Source of the DNA: Flaccisagitta enflata
Lineage: Eukaryota > Chaetognatha > Sagittoidea > Aphragmophora
Direction: 5' to 3'
DNA length: 64,000 nucleotides
NCBI GenBank assembly: GCA_965153355.1
Contig: OZ231126.1
Coordinates: forward strand, 68,758,001 to 68,822,000
A program made the translations under genes and the position numbers. Shown here piece by piece: positions 11,660-23,682 of this stretch (its first letter is position 1; each line of letters opens with the position of its first letter). The notes under the pieces are model-generated. The model saw only the letters and a program-made list of their open reading frames with translations. It did not search any database and was not told the DNA's origin.

Positions 11660-12230
11660 GAATCGTTTCCTCTGCTCCTTATTCTCTGTTCCTCGTCCCC
11701 CCGTTCCTCGTCCCCCGTACCCCCTCCCTTGTTCCTCGTCCCTTGTTCCCCGTACCCCGCTAATCGGTTAAAATTAACATTCCCCACTTTATGTCCCCGT
11801 TCCCCTTTCCCTGGTCCCCACTCCTCCTTTTCTCCCGCTCCTCGATTTGAGTTACCACCTCCTCTTTCTCAATTCCTTGTTGCTCCATATCCCACTCCTT
11901 ATTCCACTTTTCCCCATTTTCCATTAACCTCTTCCCAGTCCCCATCCCGTTTCCCTATTGTCTGTTTACCACTTTCCAGTACCCTTCGCGTTTCTTATTC
12001 CCAATTTCTTGTTCTCCATTCCCCCCATTGCGCATCCTCCGCTTCCCATCCCCAATTTCCTGTTCCTCTCCTGCTCTCCTCCATCAATTCCCCGATTCCC
12101 ACTCTCCGTTCCCACTTTCCAGTACCCTTCGCGTTTCTTATTCCCAATCTCTTGTTCTCTATTCCCTCATTCCCAGTTATCCGCTCCCTTTTCCCTTATT
12201 ACTCTTTTTCCCCTTCCTAGAGGGAAAATA
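11660..12230 (+). repeat. Pyrimidine-rich tract with a 142-bp direct repeat
   Basis: One strand is almost entirely C/T. A segment starting ccactttccagtaccc at about 11968 recurs at about 12110 with few changes, giving a period near 142 bp. A 191-codon Ser/Pro/Phe-rich frame across it is a composition artefact. Confidence 0.75.
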
Positions 12231-12394
12231 GAAATTCTTTGGTCAGAAATTCAATATCGAAAGGAAATGGGTCTGACTGGAAATGTACTATTTTCACAGC
12301 CTTTTTGAAAATGAAAATTGACCTTTTCCCAGTTTTTTTTCTTCATGCTGACTAAAAAACTGAAAAAAGATGGGCCCACATGCACACAAACTCT

Positions 12395-13188
<794 letters not shown>

Positions 13189-13829
13189 AGTCGCAAAAGC
13201 GTTAGATGGTCAGCGGTACCCGTTGCCCCTATGTGAGTGTATGTGGGTGTGAGGTGGTTAGAGAGGCAGCGGCCCCGAAGGGACCGATGACCTATGCTGT
13301 TTTTATTTGAGCCTAAAGGCTCTGGATTTGAGCCTCAAGACTGGGATTTGAGCCTCGAGACTGGGATTTGAGCCTCGAGACTGGGATTTGATCCTCCAGG
13401 CTGGGATTTGAGCCTCGAGGCTGGGATTTGAGCTTTGAGGCTGGGATTTGAGCCTCAAAGCTGGGATTTGTGCCTCAAGGCTGGGATTTGAGCCTCAAGG
13501 CTGGGATTTGAGCCTCGAGGCTGGGATTTGATCCTCGAGGCTGGGATATGAGCCTCAAGACTGGGATTTGAGCCTCAAGGCCGGGATTATATCCGTTAGG
13601 CTGGGATTTGAGCCTCCAGGCTAGGATTTGAGCCTCCTGGCCGGGATTTGAGCCTCTGAGCTAGGATTTGAGCCTTGAGGCTGGGATTTGAGCCTCAAGG
13701 CTGGGATTTGAGCCTCGAAGCTAGGATTTGGGCCTCGAGGGGGGGGGGGGTACACTGGAGGAGAAGGAGAAGGAGAAATTTCCCCATGTGTGAAAGCATA
13801 GGTCATCGGCCCCTTCGGGGCCGCTGCCC
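13189..13829 (+). repeat. Fold-back module with 20-bp minisatellite
   Basis: A TAGTCGCAAAAGCG lead-in and GGTCAGCGGTACCC precede an arm GGCAGCGGCCCCGAAGGG...CCTATGC (13265-13297). The arm returns inverted as GCATAGG...CCGCTGCCC (13797-13829). Between them are about 21 units of 20 bp, consensus GGGATTTGAGCCTCGAGGCT (13311-13738). Each unit contains a near-palindrome AGCCTCGAGGCT, so both the arms and the array can fold. Related modules lie at 15296-17467, 19112-19276, 23683-23945 and 62335-63227. Confidence 0.8.
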
Positions 13830-13876
13830 AAAAAAAGGGGGATGATCGATAGAACGGTAGGAACGATTCAATGAAC

Positions 13877-14043
13877 TGAAAACACGAAACTCTACAAACC
13901 GCTTTGTCGGTCGGTCGGTCATGGTTTACTTTTTTATGATTTTATCTCTTCAACCTCACCGCTCCTCTCCAAATGGTCCAGTGACCTCAAATATGGACCC
14001 TGCCCAACCGCGAGCAACTTCGGTAGCCGTGTATCCGGCCTTG
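13877..14043 (-). repeat. Family A dispersed repeat, end truncated
   Basis: Minus-strand copy with the ACAAGGCCGGATACACGGC start and the long-core subtype order; the terminal hairpin is lost apart from CTCTAC-like remnants. Confidence 0.75.
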
Positions 14044-14202
14044 TTATTTTTTTGAGAGGATTTCGCGGAAATGGTTGAAGGGAAGTGAAGAGGTGTGGAT
14101 CTTAGAAAGGGGAACAGTAAATATTGAATCATAAAATAGGAAGAGAACTGATGAAAGAATGGTGTTGTATGTTATGGAATCAAAAATAGAGGGACAAAAT
14201 TA

Positions 14203-14262
<60 letters not shown>

Positions 14263-14840
14263 GACGGTCGAATATTTGGAGATAAATTACATTAGGTCTT
14301 TGGTGAGATTTTGCTTGAAAAGCCGCCATTTTCTTAACGGTTTATTCGCGATATAAATCGAATTATAACCGGAATTATAAAAAGAATTGTGTGTTCGCTA
14401 GTGGAAGAACGCTCGAACGCATGAACAAACGAATGAACGAATGCATGCACGAACGCACGCACAAACGCACAAACGCATAACCGCACGCACAATAGTATGA
14501 TAGCATGTGTAGATAAGCACACGCAAACACTCTTGATCTCTTAAATTTTGGACAATGACCTTTTTTTTGGGGGTGCATCCCATAAAATACACTCAAAAGC
14601 AGTCACTGCATTTAAGCTATCGAGGGGTCGCTGGAAAATATGCTCGATAAAAGTAAATTTTCCAAAACCAGCAACATGCATATAGTCGTGTCGCGACGTG
14701 AAATGATCTCTTTTCTTTTTCTTTTTTTTTGACAAATCTCCGAAGTTCCACCGTAAATGATTGATAAGTTAAACCTACATGATCCGCTTTTTACTTTCTT
14801 TTGAAAAGCCAAGTTCTCGCGAACCGAAAGAAGGAGAAGA
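14044..14840. other. Noncoding DNA with a (GA)n tract
   Basis: A (GA)n then GACA tract occupies about 14203-14263. Imperfect CGAACGCA/CACGCACAAACG repeats occupy about 14405-14490. The rest shows nothing. Confidence 0.5.
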
Positions 14841-15092
14841 ACAAGGTCATTAGACCTAAGTCGCTTGCGTCGGCACTTTCAAAAAAAGTCAGGCAGACGG
14901 ACAGGCAAACAATTTTTTTTACAAAAGGACATTTGAAATGACTGTTTACTCTACAAAGTTCCTACTCTACCCTTCAGAGACATAAATACGCATTAAAAAG
15001 CCTTTAAAAGAGTTCTGTGACCGACCAACCGATGGACCGACCGACGGACCGACCGAAAAGTGGCTTATAGAGTCGGGTAGCACGCGACTAAG
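14841..15092 (+). repeat. Family A, ACAAGGTCATTAGACCT subtype
   Basis: Starts ACAAGGTCATTAGACCTAAGTCGC, in which AGGTC and GACCT can pair around ATTA. It passes through GTCAGGCAGACGG, TTTAAAAGAGTTCTGTGACC and a GACC tract and ends AAAAAGTGGC-type sequence, AGTCGGGTAGCACGCGACTA. The other full copy is 57039-57428. Confidence 0.75.
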
Positions 15093-15295
15093 AATGAATG
15101 ATGCCGGGTCACAATATCGTTACGGAGGGGTGGGCAGGGGCAAACAACCCCCATCCACCCCCTCCCTCGCACCATGCTCACTGATACACGCAATAAGTCA
15201 TAACTGCAGCATCAAATAGCAGCCCTGAGGCAGTAAATGGACAGCGGTACCCATGCCCTGCTTGAGTAGTGTGTGATTTAAGTGAAGGGGGAGCA
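15093..15295 (+). repeat. Family A 5' half leading into a fold-back module
   Basis: GGGTCACAATATCGTTACGG and GGGGTGGGCAGGGGC are followed by the GACAGCGGTACCCATGCCCTGC lead-in that precedes fold-back modules. The same arrangement is at 45119-45310. Confidence 0.6.
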
Positions 15296-15536
15296 GGGCA
15301 GCGGCCCCAAAGGGGACGAAGTCCTGTAGAACACAGGGGGAATCTGTCCGTCCGTCTGTCCTTCCATCCGTCCAAGCAATATGGCCCACATCTAAGCAAA
15401 ATGGCCCACATCCAAGCAAAATGGCCCAAATCCTAGCAAAATGGCCCAAATCCAAGCAAAATGGCCCCTCTCTGGCCAGAATCTAGGTATCGGAGGCTAC
15501 AATATAGGTCTAAGTGACCAAAATGATGGACATCAG

Positions 15537-15731
15537 AGTCCTGAATCCTATCGATATGCGTGACCGCGATCTTATTCTCATTATTTCGTTTGTTATGCAT
15601 TTTACCGGTATCGAAGGTCATTCCTTTCTTTGGCTTGAGAAATTTCCTGTCGCTTTTCATTCTTGACTGACGATTAAAATCGTGCGCGCAAATCTCTCTC
15701 TTTTTCTTTCTGGCGAGCTCAATTCGCTACT
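15537..15731 (+). repeat. 5' LTR of the small LTR element
   Basis: 195 bp, start AGTCCTGAATCC, end CAATTCGCTACT. No difference from 17056-17250 was found on side-by-side reading. Confidence 0.9.
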
Positions 15732-15748
15732 TGGTGGAAGCTGGTGGC
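15732..15748 (+). promoter_or_regulatory. Putative primer-binding site
   Basis: TGGTGGAAGCTGGTGGC directly follows the 5' LTR. An initial TGG matches the CCA end of tRNAs; I cannot assign the tRNA. Confidence 0.6.
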
Positions 15749-17044
15749 ATTGTTCCCATGCTGCTGGTTTCCACTCGACCCCTACCACTAACTTTTCTAC
15801 CCATCAAAATCGTCTTTACCATCGTCTTGAATCCTTGGACGACCATCTTGTCCTTGTATGCTTCTGCGATTTCCATCTTTTAATTCATCCATTATGTGAA
15901 TTCATCCTCGTTCTCTGCGTCTTCATCTCACACTGTTTGCCAAAAACGATGGTTTTTCTAACTATTCTGCGATAAAGACCAAAGAACTCACTTTTCGCTC
16001 TCTCGTCATTTCTTCTGGATTGGAAAACAAACTCGGTCTCTTTTTAATTGCTTTGTCACTTGGGACGCGGATTAGTGATTGTACTGGTCGGAGCGCTCTG
16101 GGCATCTGGATCGTCGGGACAGCCAATTGAGCGCCGGAATTCCGGGACAGCCGTCAGAGCGCCGGGAACGCCGGAACAGCGCCGGAAATGCCGGAATCGC
16201 CAATAGAGCGCCGGGATCGCCGGATCAACCCTTGGACCGCCAAAAACTTTCGTCTACCACTCCGGAAGAAAGGTGTGTCGGAATACCAGTAGCCCCGCAT
16301 CAACTTTTGTGGGGAGTGTTTATCTACAATAACAAAACGACGGATCTTCGAGTACTGCATTGAATAGGATCATCCTTTTCTCTCTCAAAGAATGACTAAG
16401 AGCTGCGATTTACCTATTGCCATCTGCGGCATGAATGCCACCTGCGGTGATTTCATCCGCACGTGTGCTATTTTCCTTCTACACTCTCCAACTAATCACC
16501 GTTTCTTTTGGGTGCATCAGCTCCTGACTTTCTCCCTTTTTGCGATCTATGGACCGACGGAAGCGTTGTTAAATTCTCTATCTCATCTCAAGTGTCAAGG
16601 TGGAGGGGCTTGACCACCCTGAGTGGGTGCTGCCTTTGAGTGGCATTACTCTGCAGTTCTACCGGACTGTCCATTGAGCTGCGATGGAAGAGTTTTTACG
16701 TTACCTCCGTTTCCAGGCCAAAAAGCTGGCAAGGAAGTGGGAGGGGTGCCGTAGCATTGGAAATGGAATTTGGAGGAGTGACTGAAGAAAAATAACCGAT
16801 GGATCTCCGCAACAAGAAGCAAATATCATAGTGCCATTTTACTCATGTGAATAAGTTTCTTTTTGATTGCCTTACTACATTTAACACCATGTGACTCTTT
16901 AGTCGCAATATTGTGGTTTTTGTACACAACATCCTGTTTTCCACTGGTTCTATTTTTTTTCTTATCTCATGTGAACTTGGTCACTTTATCTATCGTTTTC
17001 TTTTCGTTATTTCTCAAAAAACTTTCTCTTAGAAACTTTTTTTT

Positions 17045-17055
17045 GGCAGAGGGGG
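17045..17055 (+). promoter_or_regulatory. Putative polypurine tract
   Basis: GGCAGAGGGGG lies immediately 5' of the 3' LTR, the expected place for plus-strand priming. Confidence 0.7.
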
Positions 17056-17250
17056 AGTCCTGAATCCTATCGATATGCGTGACCGCGATCTTATTCTCAT
17101 TATTTCGTTTGTTATGCATTTTACCGGTATCGAAGGTCATTCCTTTCTTTGGCTTGAGAAATTTCCTGTCGCTTTTCATTCTTGACTGACGATTAAAATC
17201 GTGCGCGCAAATCTCTCTCTTTTTCTTTCTGGCGAGCTCAATTCGCTACT
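17056..17250 (+). repeat. 3' LTR of the small LTR element
   Basis: 195 bp, apparently identical to 15537-15731, followed by TCAG. Confidence 0.9.
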
Positions 17251-17467
17251 TCAGGCAAGAAGGTTTTCTGGCTAGATTTGGGCCATTTTGCTTGGATTTG
17301 GGCCGTATTGCTTGGATTTGGGCTAATTGGCAGAATTTGGGTCAGAATAGGCCCCACAGGAGACAAAGTTCAGAGCATAGGGCAGGGGGGGACGGACATA
17401 TGCACGGATGGACGGACAGATTCCCCCTGTGTTCTACAGGACTTCGCCCCCTTCGGGGCCGCTGCCC

Positions 17468-17585
17468 AAAAGGCGCATTTTCGCCCCTTTTCGACTTGAA
17501 CATCACGGGTGACTGACAGACCAAAGGATGAACGGATGGATGGACGGACAAAGCCACTTATTGAGTCGCGTGTCCGCAACTAAAA
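17468..17585 (+). repeat. Family A 3' half following the fold-back module
   Basis: AAAAGGCGCATTTTCGCCCC and TTTTCGACTTG correspond to the middle of the 6003 copy (atgcgcgttttcccacttttcgactc). A GGATGGACGGAC tract and AGTCGCGTGTCCGCAACTAAAAA-type end follow. This places the fold-back module inside the middle of a family A unit. Confidence 0.75.
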
Positions 17586-17700
17586 AGAAGCTAAGAAGAA
17601 GAAGATGAAGACGAAGAAGAAGACGAAGAAGTAGAAGAAGGAAGCAGAAAAAGAAGGAGAAGAAGAGGAAGAAGAAGAAGAAGAGGAAAATAAAGAAGTA
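17586..17700. repeat. (GAA)n microsatellite
   Basis: Imperfect GAA/GAC trinucleotide tract. Confidence 0.95.
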
Positions 17701-18246
17701 GAAATTTTTTTTCTTACAGACCAACCAATGAACCGGCAGATGGTCAAAATTAAGTGCTGTGTGAGGTCCCTACATCTAAAACGAGTCGTCCCTTTCCCTC
17801 AAGACATACAACCCCCCTCATCTACGATCCCATTTGAACATCATTTCCCCCACCCCGCTACCTCGATGTCCAATCAGCCATGCTTCTGATCTCAACCATT
17901 TTATCCGTTGTACGACTCCAATATCTTCACGTTTCTCAGATCTTTTAAGCCCCATACCTCAGGCCGATGAAAAATGACCTTTTCGGTTATCCTATGCGTT
18001 TGTCTCTTTTTCAATCTGTCAGCGCCAGTTTTAGTCTCGCCGTTGAATGAGACGACATCTTCAAGGGATTAACGAAAAAAATCTTATTTCTTTAGACACA
18101 TGATAATTTGCCGTCTTGCGCCGCACTGATAATGATATGTTCAAATACATTATCAAACAATGTCACGCACATCGAATCTTATTTCTACCTGTCCTCCTGT
18201 CTGCTTGGCAGGCTGTCTAATGTGTATCTGTTATTCTCTCAGTATG
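17701..18246. other. Noncoding DNA, nothing recognised
   Basis: No repeat or coding signal noted. Confidence 0.4.
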
Positions 18247-18908
<662 letters not shown>

Positions 18909-19350
18909 ACAAGGCCGGATACACGGCTACCCTAGTCGCGTGCGGGTGGGCAGGAGCAGTACTTGAAAGGTCACTGGGGCATCTGGGCAGGAGCTGTATG
19001 CTCAAAAAGCTCAAAAACGCCAAAAAAGTAACAGGTCGCCCAAGGGCAATATGTGGTCAGCGATATCCATTGCCCTGCTTTGCATGTTGGTGATAGCAGG
19101 TAGTGGTTAGCAGGGCCGCGGTCTCAAAGGGGGCGATGTCCTGTAGAACACAGGGTTTGTGAGGCAGGGATTAAAGCCTTGAGGCTGGGATTTGAGCCTC
19201 AAACGAACAAACAGACGAACGAACAAATGTCCCCTGAGTTCTACAGGACATCGTCTCCTTCGGGGCCGCTGCCCAAAAAGGGGACCGACCGACCGACCGA
19301 CCGACCAACCGACGGACCGACATAGCGGGGTGTAGAGTCGCGACTAAAAA
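18909..19350 (+). repeat. Family A copy split by a fold-back module
   Basis: The family A 5' half (ACAAGGCCGGATACACGGC, AGTCGCGTGCGGGTGGGC) runs to about 19035. A fold-back module follows: GCCGCGGTCTCAAAGGGGG, CCTGTAGAACACAGGG, two short minisatellite units, then GTTCTACAGGACATCG and a closing GGGGCCGCTGCCC at 19259-19272. The family A 3' part resumes with a GACCGACC tract and a shortened end AGTCGCGACTAAAAA. Confidence 0.75.
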
Positions 19351-19374
19351 GAAGAGGTATCAAAGAGAGAAAGA

Positions 19375-19379
<5 letters not shown>

Positions 19380-19448
<69 letters not shown>
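19380..19448. repeat. (GA)n microsatellite
   Basis: GA tract of about 69 bp. Confidence 0.96.
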
Positions 19449-19451
<3 letters not shown>

Positions 19452-19773
19452 ACGACAAACAAAGAGACAATGAGAGAAAGGCCGAGAGGCAGAGAGGTAG
19501 AATCGTCTGTAATCTATATTTAGAATGTGAAAGCGAAGAGCATATATATACATACAATTGAGCGCTCCAAAGGGTCGAGAGCCTGAGCGCGTGTTAGAGG
19601 CTGGAAATGGAGTGGAGTTATTTGAATGGCGCTAAATGACTCCAAACAGGTTTGGATGGCTCAAAACAGCGCCCAAAAGGCACTCAAAAGAAGACTCGAA
19701 TGACACCAAACCAAATCCAAATAAAGGGTTGGAAGAAGAGAAGAGGAGCCAATGTGTCTGAGAGAATTGAATG

Positions 19774-19775
<2 letters not shown>
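19449..19775. other. Noncoding DNA with loose CTCAAA/ATGGC repeats
   Basis: Short phrases such as GGCTCAAA, CACTCAAA and GACACCAAA recur at 19640-19720 without a fixed period. Nothing else seen. Confidence 0.4.
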
Positions 19776-19858
<83 letters not shown>

Positions 19859-19860
19859 TA
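19776..19860. repeat. (GA)n-(GACA)n microsatellite
   Basis: GA tract passing into GACA units. Confidence 0.95.
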
Positions 19861-19867
19861 GAGTTAT

Positions 19868-19961
19868 AGTTAGGTATAGTTGGTTAAAGAGAGATAGGCA
19901 GCTTTCACTGCCAAGCAGAGATAGACAGACAAATTATGATTAAAACAGGCCGCTGAATGTA
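19868..19961 (+). repeat. Dispersed ~95-bp repeat (copy at 24240-24335)
   Basis: From taggtatagttggttaa through ctttcactgccaagcag to aggccgctgaatgtaa. The copy at 24240-24335 is nearly identical. Family unknown. Confidence 0.8.
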
Positions 19962-20212
19962 AAAAAAGAAAAGAAAAAAAATCGGTATCATCAAATGGAC
20001 GGGTTTACGGGGCCGAGGGTACCTTTGCAGAGAAACAGTCTCTACTTGAAAAGAATTTGATGGACCCAATTTTGTCAGGAAATTGATAGAAATTGCAGAA
20101 GGTTGATATCCACATCACAGGTATTTATTACCTAAACTCAAACCCAAGAAGTTCTTTGCCTATAAAAGCTGAAAAACTAAAGGCCACATCGTGGTTACTA
20201 ATTGAAAATGAA

Positions 20213-20300
20213 CCCGGCTACTCGATCAGACCCGGCTACTTGATCAGACCCGGCTACTTGATCAGACCCGGCTACTCGATCAGACCCAGCTACCCAATTT
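20213..20300 (+). repeat. 18-bp minisatellite, about 5 units
   Basis: Unit CCCGGCTACTTGATCAGA, with TTGATC alternating with CTCGATC and the last units decaying. The period is a multiple of three, hence a short repetitive open frame. Confidence 0.9.
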
Positions 20301-21080
20301 GAACAACATTGGTGAACCTTTATTACGCTTCCCCTAAGTAAATTGCATAAGTCCAAGAATTAATACTACTACAAAAATAACATGCAAAGGGTATTAAATA
20401 TTTATGATTGTGGTTGAAAGTTGCTACACAGGTGAGTAATGCCCTTAAAATACGGCTGACCAAGTTTCATCAACATCTGAGTTGTGGTTTTTAGGTTTTT
20501 AAGGGTTGAAACGAACAAACAAACGACTCACTACACGAAAGGAATTTTTAAAGCTATGTTATAGTCCACATCGAGAAATAACTCGGGGTGGCCAAAAACA
20601 ATTTGAGAGTGAAGTCTGTTTCTATGAGACTCACTTTCCCTCCATTTCACTGTTCTTGCTTTGAGACGTTTTTTTTCGGGAGGATACATTACTCACGAGA
20701 GCAATGAAGAATCAAGTTTTGAATGAGACAGAGAGGGCTATTCAATTAAACAGGCACACGATAAGTCAAAATTAATACGTGTAAATCATCTTGAAAACAA
20801 GTTTCATGCATGGCATGCTCTCAATTTTAAACAAAATGATACCAAAAATCTGAAATTTTTCTGATGCGTCCAAGTATCTCGATATGGGGCTTCTTCGGTC
20901 CATCTGCCAGTCCGTCTTTCATTAAGTCCATGCATCCATCCGTTTGTAATGCTTAGGTTAAAAGATAGTCGTTTGTTTGAGTTTGCACGTTATCCAATAA
21001 TGTGATAATGTAACAGAATTGTTTTCACGTCGTTGCACCCACAGGGTTCTTGTCTCATTCTCAGGGCAACTCTTCGAGCG
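20301..21080. other. Noncoding DNA, nothing recognised
   Basis: No repeat, structure or coding signal noted. Confidence 0.4.
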
Positions 21081-21467
21081 TCTCTTTAGTTGTGGACATT
21101 CAACTCTACAAGAGACTTTGTCCATCAGTCCGTCACGAAGTTGGTCCGTAAAGCATAAGTCCAAAAGTAAAAAATTACTTGAGGCCAAGTAGGGCAACGA
21201 TGCGTCCTCTGCGAATGCACATCTTTTATGAATGAATTAACTAACGAATGAATGAATGAATAAATGAATGAATGAATGAATGAATGAATGAATGAATGAA
21301 TGAATGAATGAATGAATGAATGAATGAATGATTTCATGTATGAGAGTGATGCTTTTCTGATAAAAAAACCTCTGATTCTATGAATGAAACATTTGCGTAA
21401 CAGACAGACCAACCTACCGACCAACGGAGAGACATGACCCCTTATAGAGATGCGAGGACGCATCTAA
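21081..21467 (+). repeat. Family A relatives, GATGCG-stem subtype, with (TGAA)n
   Basis: A minus-strand AGTTG-type end lies at about 21088-21130. Then GATGCGTCCTC (about 21199-21209) is the exact reverse complement of GAGGACGCATC (21454-21464) in the terminal hairpin AGATGCGAGGACGCATCT (21448-21465), which is followed by AAAAA. A (TGAA)n tract (about 21235-21331) and a CCAACCTACCGACC tract lie between. The organisation matches family A with a wholly different stem sequence. Confidence 0.65.
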
Positions 21468-21689
21468 AAAGCACAATTTCTCCCCCCCCCTGCCCCTTCC
21501 CCCTCCCTTCCCCGTCCGCGCCAAATTTGTATTCTTTTCCCCCCTCTTTTCCCGCTCGCATGACTGTGACTGTGACGTTTTTCTCCGCCTTTGTCACCGG
21601 CGTCGTCTCTCTGCACTCGTGTTATGAGTGACGCGACCTCGAAGCGGAAAATGTGCGTCGCGGCGCAACTTTAATCGGAATATCTAAGG
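21468..21689. other. C-rich noncoding DNA
   Basis: C-rich tract at 21481-21555; nothing else recognised. Confidence 0.4.
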
Positions 21690-21956
21690 GCGTGTTTCTA
21701 GTGAAGACGAAAAACGCGTTTGCTCCCGTGAAACGCGATAACAGTGTGAACACATATTCAAGAATTTTAACTGTCCCACGAGGGAGTGAGCGAAGTGAGT
21801 GAGCGAGCCCGTGAACAGAGGGAGGGAGCGAAGCGAGCGTAGCGAAGCGGAGTGCTGGGGAGCGAGTGAGAGGAGTGAGCGGTGCGAGCGAACGAATGTA
21901 GCGAGTGACCGAGTGGCAGGTTCAAAACGCGATTGTCTGTGACTAGAAACGCCCCC
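21690..21956 (+). mobile_element. GGGCGTGTTTCTAGT MITE, copy 2 (complete)
   Basis: About 267 bp. It begins GGGCGTGTTTCTAGTGA and ends TGACTAGAAACGCCCC, near reverse complements. Inside are AAAACGCGTTTG, GTGAAACGCGATAACAG and long GAGCGAGTGAGCGG tracts. No coding capacity. CTAA-like sequence flanks both sides but the target duplication is not certain. Superfamily not assigned. Confidence 0.8.
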
Positions 21957-22461
21957 TAAGTATGTAGTTGGGGGTTCCAATACCAAAGAAGGTGCCGCTG
22001 GAGAATATGACGATACTTATGGGGGAAAGAGAAATGGGGATGTCAGGGGAGGAGGAGGAGGAAAAGAATTGAGGAAACAGACGGATGGATTTCATGTCGC
22101 AGGAAGTAACTTTAACTAGTCCTCCTGGATAATGGATGGACCGACGGATGTAAGAAAATTCACCTCTGTGCTATACAGGACAGGACGCTGCTGAAGGATG
22201 TGCGTTGAGCAGAGCAGCAGCCCCTTAGGATTCCTTGAGCCCATATCATTAATGCGCTACATTACTAGATCAATTCATTTCAACATATGAACTTTATAAT
22301 CATATGTTGTGATATCCAATTTGTAGGTAACAGGAGTTGGACAAAGTTCGATTAAGTGAGGTGACGAGTGAAACTTTAGGAGAGCTCGAGGAAGTCGAGA
22401 CAATAGAGAAATTCGCAAGCAAAGTCTGGCGACACCTAAACTTGTCCTCGCTTTGAGACAA
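21957..22461. other. Noncoding DNA with a decayed fold-back fragment
   Basis: 22165-22235 has CTATACAGGACAGGACG and AGCAGCAGCCCCTTAGG, resembling a broken fold-back arm. The rest shows nothing. Confidence 0.4.
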
Positions 22462-22640
22462 ACAAGGCTGTATACACGGCAGCATTAGTCGCGGACGGGT
22501 AGGCAGGAGCAGAAAACCTCGAAAAAGGACTTTGTTACGGACCGACAGACCGAACGACGGACCGACGGACCAACGGATGACGGACCGACGGACCGACGGA
22601 CCAAAAAGTGGCTTATAGAGTCGCGTGTCCGCGACTAGAA
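22462..22640 (+). repeat. Family A dispersed repeat
   Basis: Start ACAAGGCTGTATACACGGC; block AGTCGCGGAC (22487-22496); GGACCGAC tract; AAAAAGTGGCTTATAG; terminal AGTCGCGTGTCCGCGACT (22619-22636). GTCCGCGACT is the exact reverse complement of the 5' block. Confidence 0.82.
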
Positions 22641-22653
22641 ATACCAGCCTAAC

Positions 22654-23029
<376 letters not shown>

Positions 23030-23052
23030 TCTCCCCTGTCTTAATTTTTTTT

Positions 23053-23209
<157 letters not shown>

Positions 23210-23339
23210 TCCACAATTTTTTTCCTTCTTCTGATTTTCTTCTAGACTTGCGCGCAAGAAGGAGGCGCTATTAGATCGCTATTAGATTATCCATGAAGAT
23301 AGATATCCATGGCGTCGGCGAGGTTGCTTAGGATCGCTT

Positions 23340-23341
<2 letters not shown>

Positions 23342-23414
<73 letters not shown>
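23342..23414. repeat. (GT)n microsatellite
   Basis: GT tract of about 73 bp. Confidence 0.97.
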
Positions 23415-23416
<2 letters not shown>

Positions 23417-23682
23417 AATGTGGGTTAGGGGGGGGGAATTTTGTTAGATGGGGGAAGAAAGAGGAGGACAAGATTATTTCAAGATTATATGGGATTTCGA
23501 AGCTGGAATTGCTGTAGAATACAGAGAATGATGGGGTTTGATAATTTGTAAAAGTGAGATGATGTTGTTGCCTGAGGAGGCGACGGTTATTTGAGGATAA
23601 TGATAATGTTGCATAATATTGCACTCTATACATGGCTTTCAAGAAAGGGTAATCGGGGAAATGTTGCTGATTGAGATAGTAG

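Larger units (their letters stand above)
15537..17250 (+). mobile_element. Non-autonomous small LTR retrotransposon (TRIM-like)
   Basis: Direct 195-bp terminal repeats flank 1324 bp of internal sequence. The repeats begin AGTC and end ACT, as in the AGT...ACT termini of Drosophila gypsy/17.6-type elements. The flanks are TCAG (15533-15536) and TCAG (17251-17254), a 4-bp target duplication. A TGG-starting primer-binding-like site abuts the 5' LTR and a purine tract abuts the 3' LTR. The LTRs appear identical base for base, indicating a recent insertion. Internal frames (for example 16079-16363, over imperfect GAGCGCCGG repeats) have no gag or pol features, so mobility must come from another element. 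Confidence 0.9.
15296..17467 (+). repeat. Fold-back module interrupted by a small LTR element
   Basis: The left arm starts GGGCAGCGGCCCCAAAGGGG, then a CCTGTAGAACACAGGGGG block, then AAGCAAAATGGCCCACATCC units (15376-15470). The right side shows the inverse: GGATTTGGGCCATTTTGCTT-type units near 17275-17325, CCCCCTGTGTTCTACAGG and a closing arm ending CCGCTGCCC at 17467. Removing 15537-17250 plus one TCAG copy restores a continuous module of about 450 bp. Confidence 0.75.

Noticed and set aside
11645-12308. Ser/Pro-rich frames of 191, 116 and 67 codons
   Set aside because: Caused by a pyrimidine-only strand that contains almost no stop codons; frames overlap each other.
13311-13738. Possible CRISPR-like array
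   Set aside because: Units are contiguous 20-bp tandem repeats without unique spacers, in a eukaryotic context.
15537-17250. Possible DNA transposon
   Set aside because: The terminal repeats are direct, not inverted, with an abutting primer-type site and purine tract, so an LTR element fits better.
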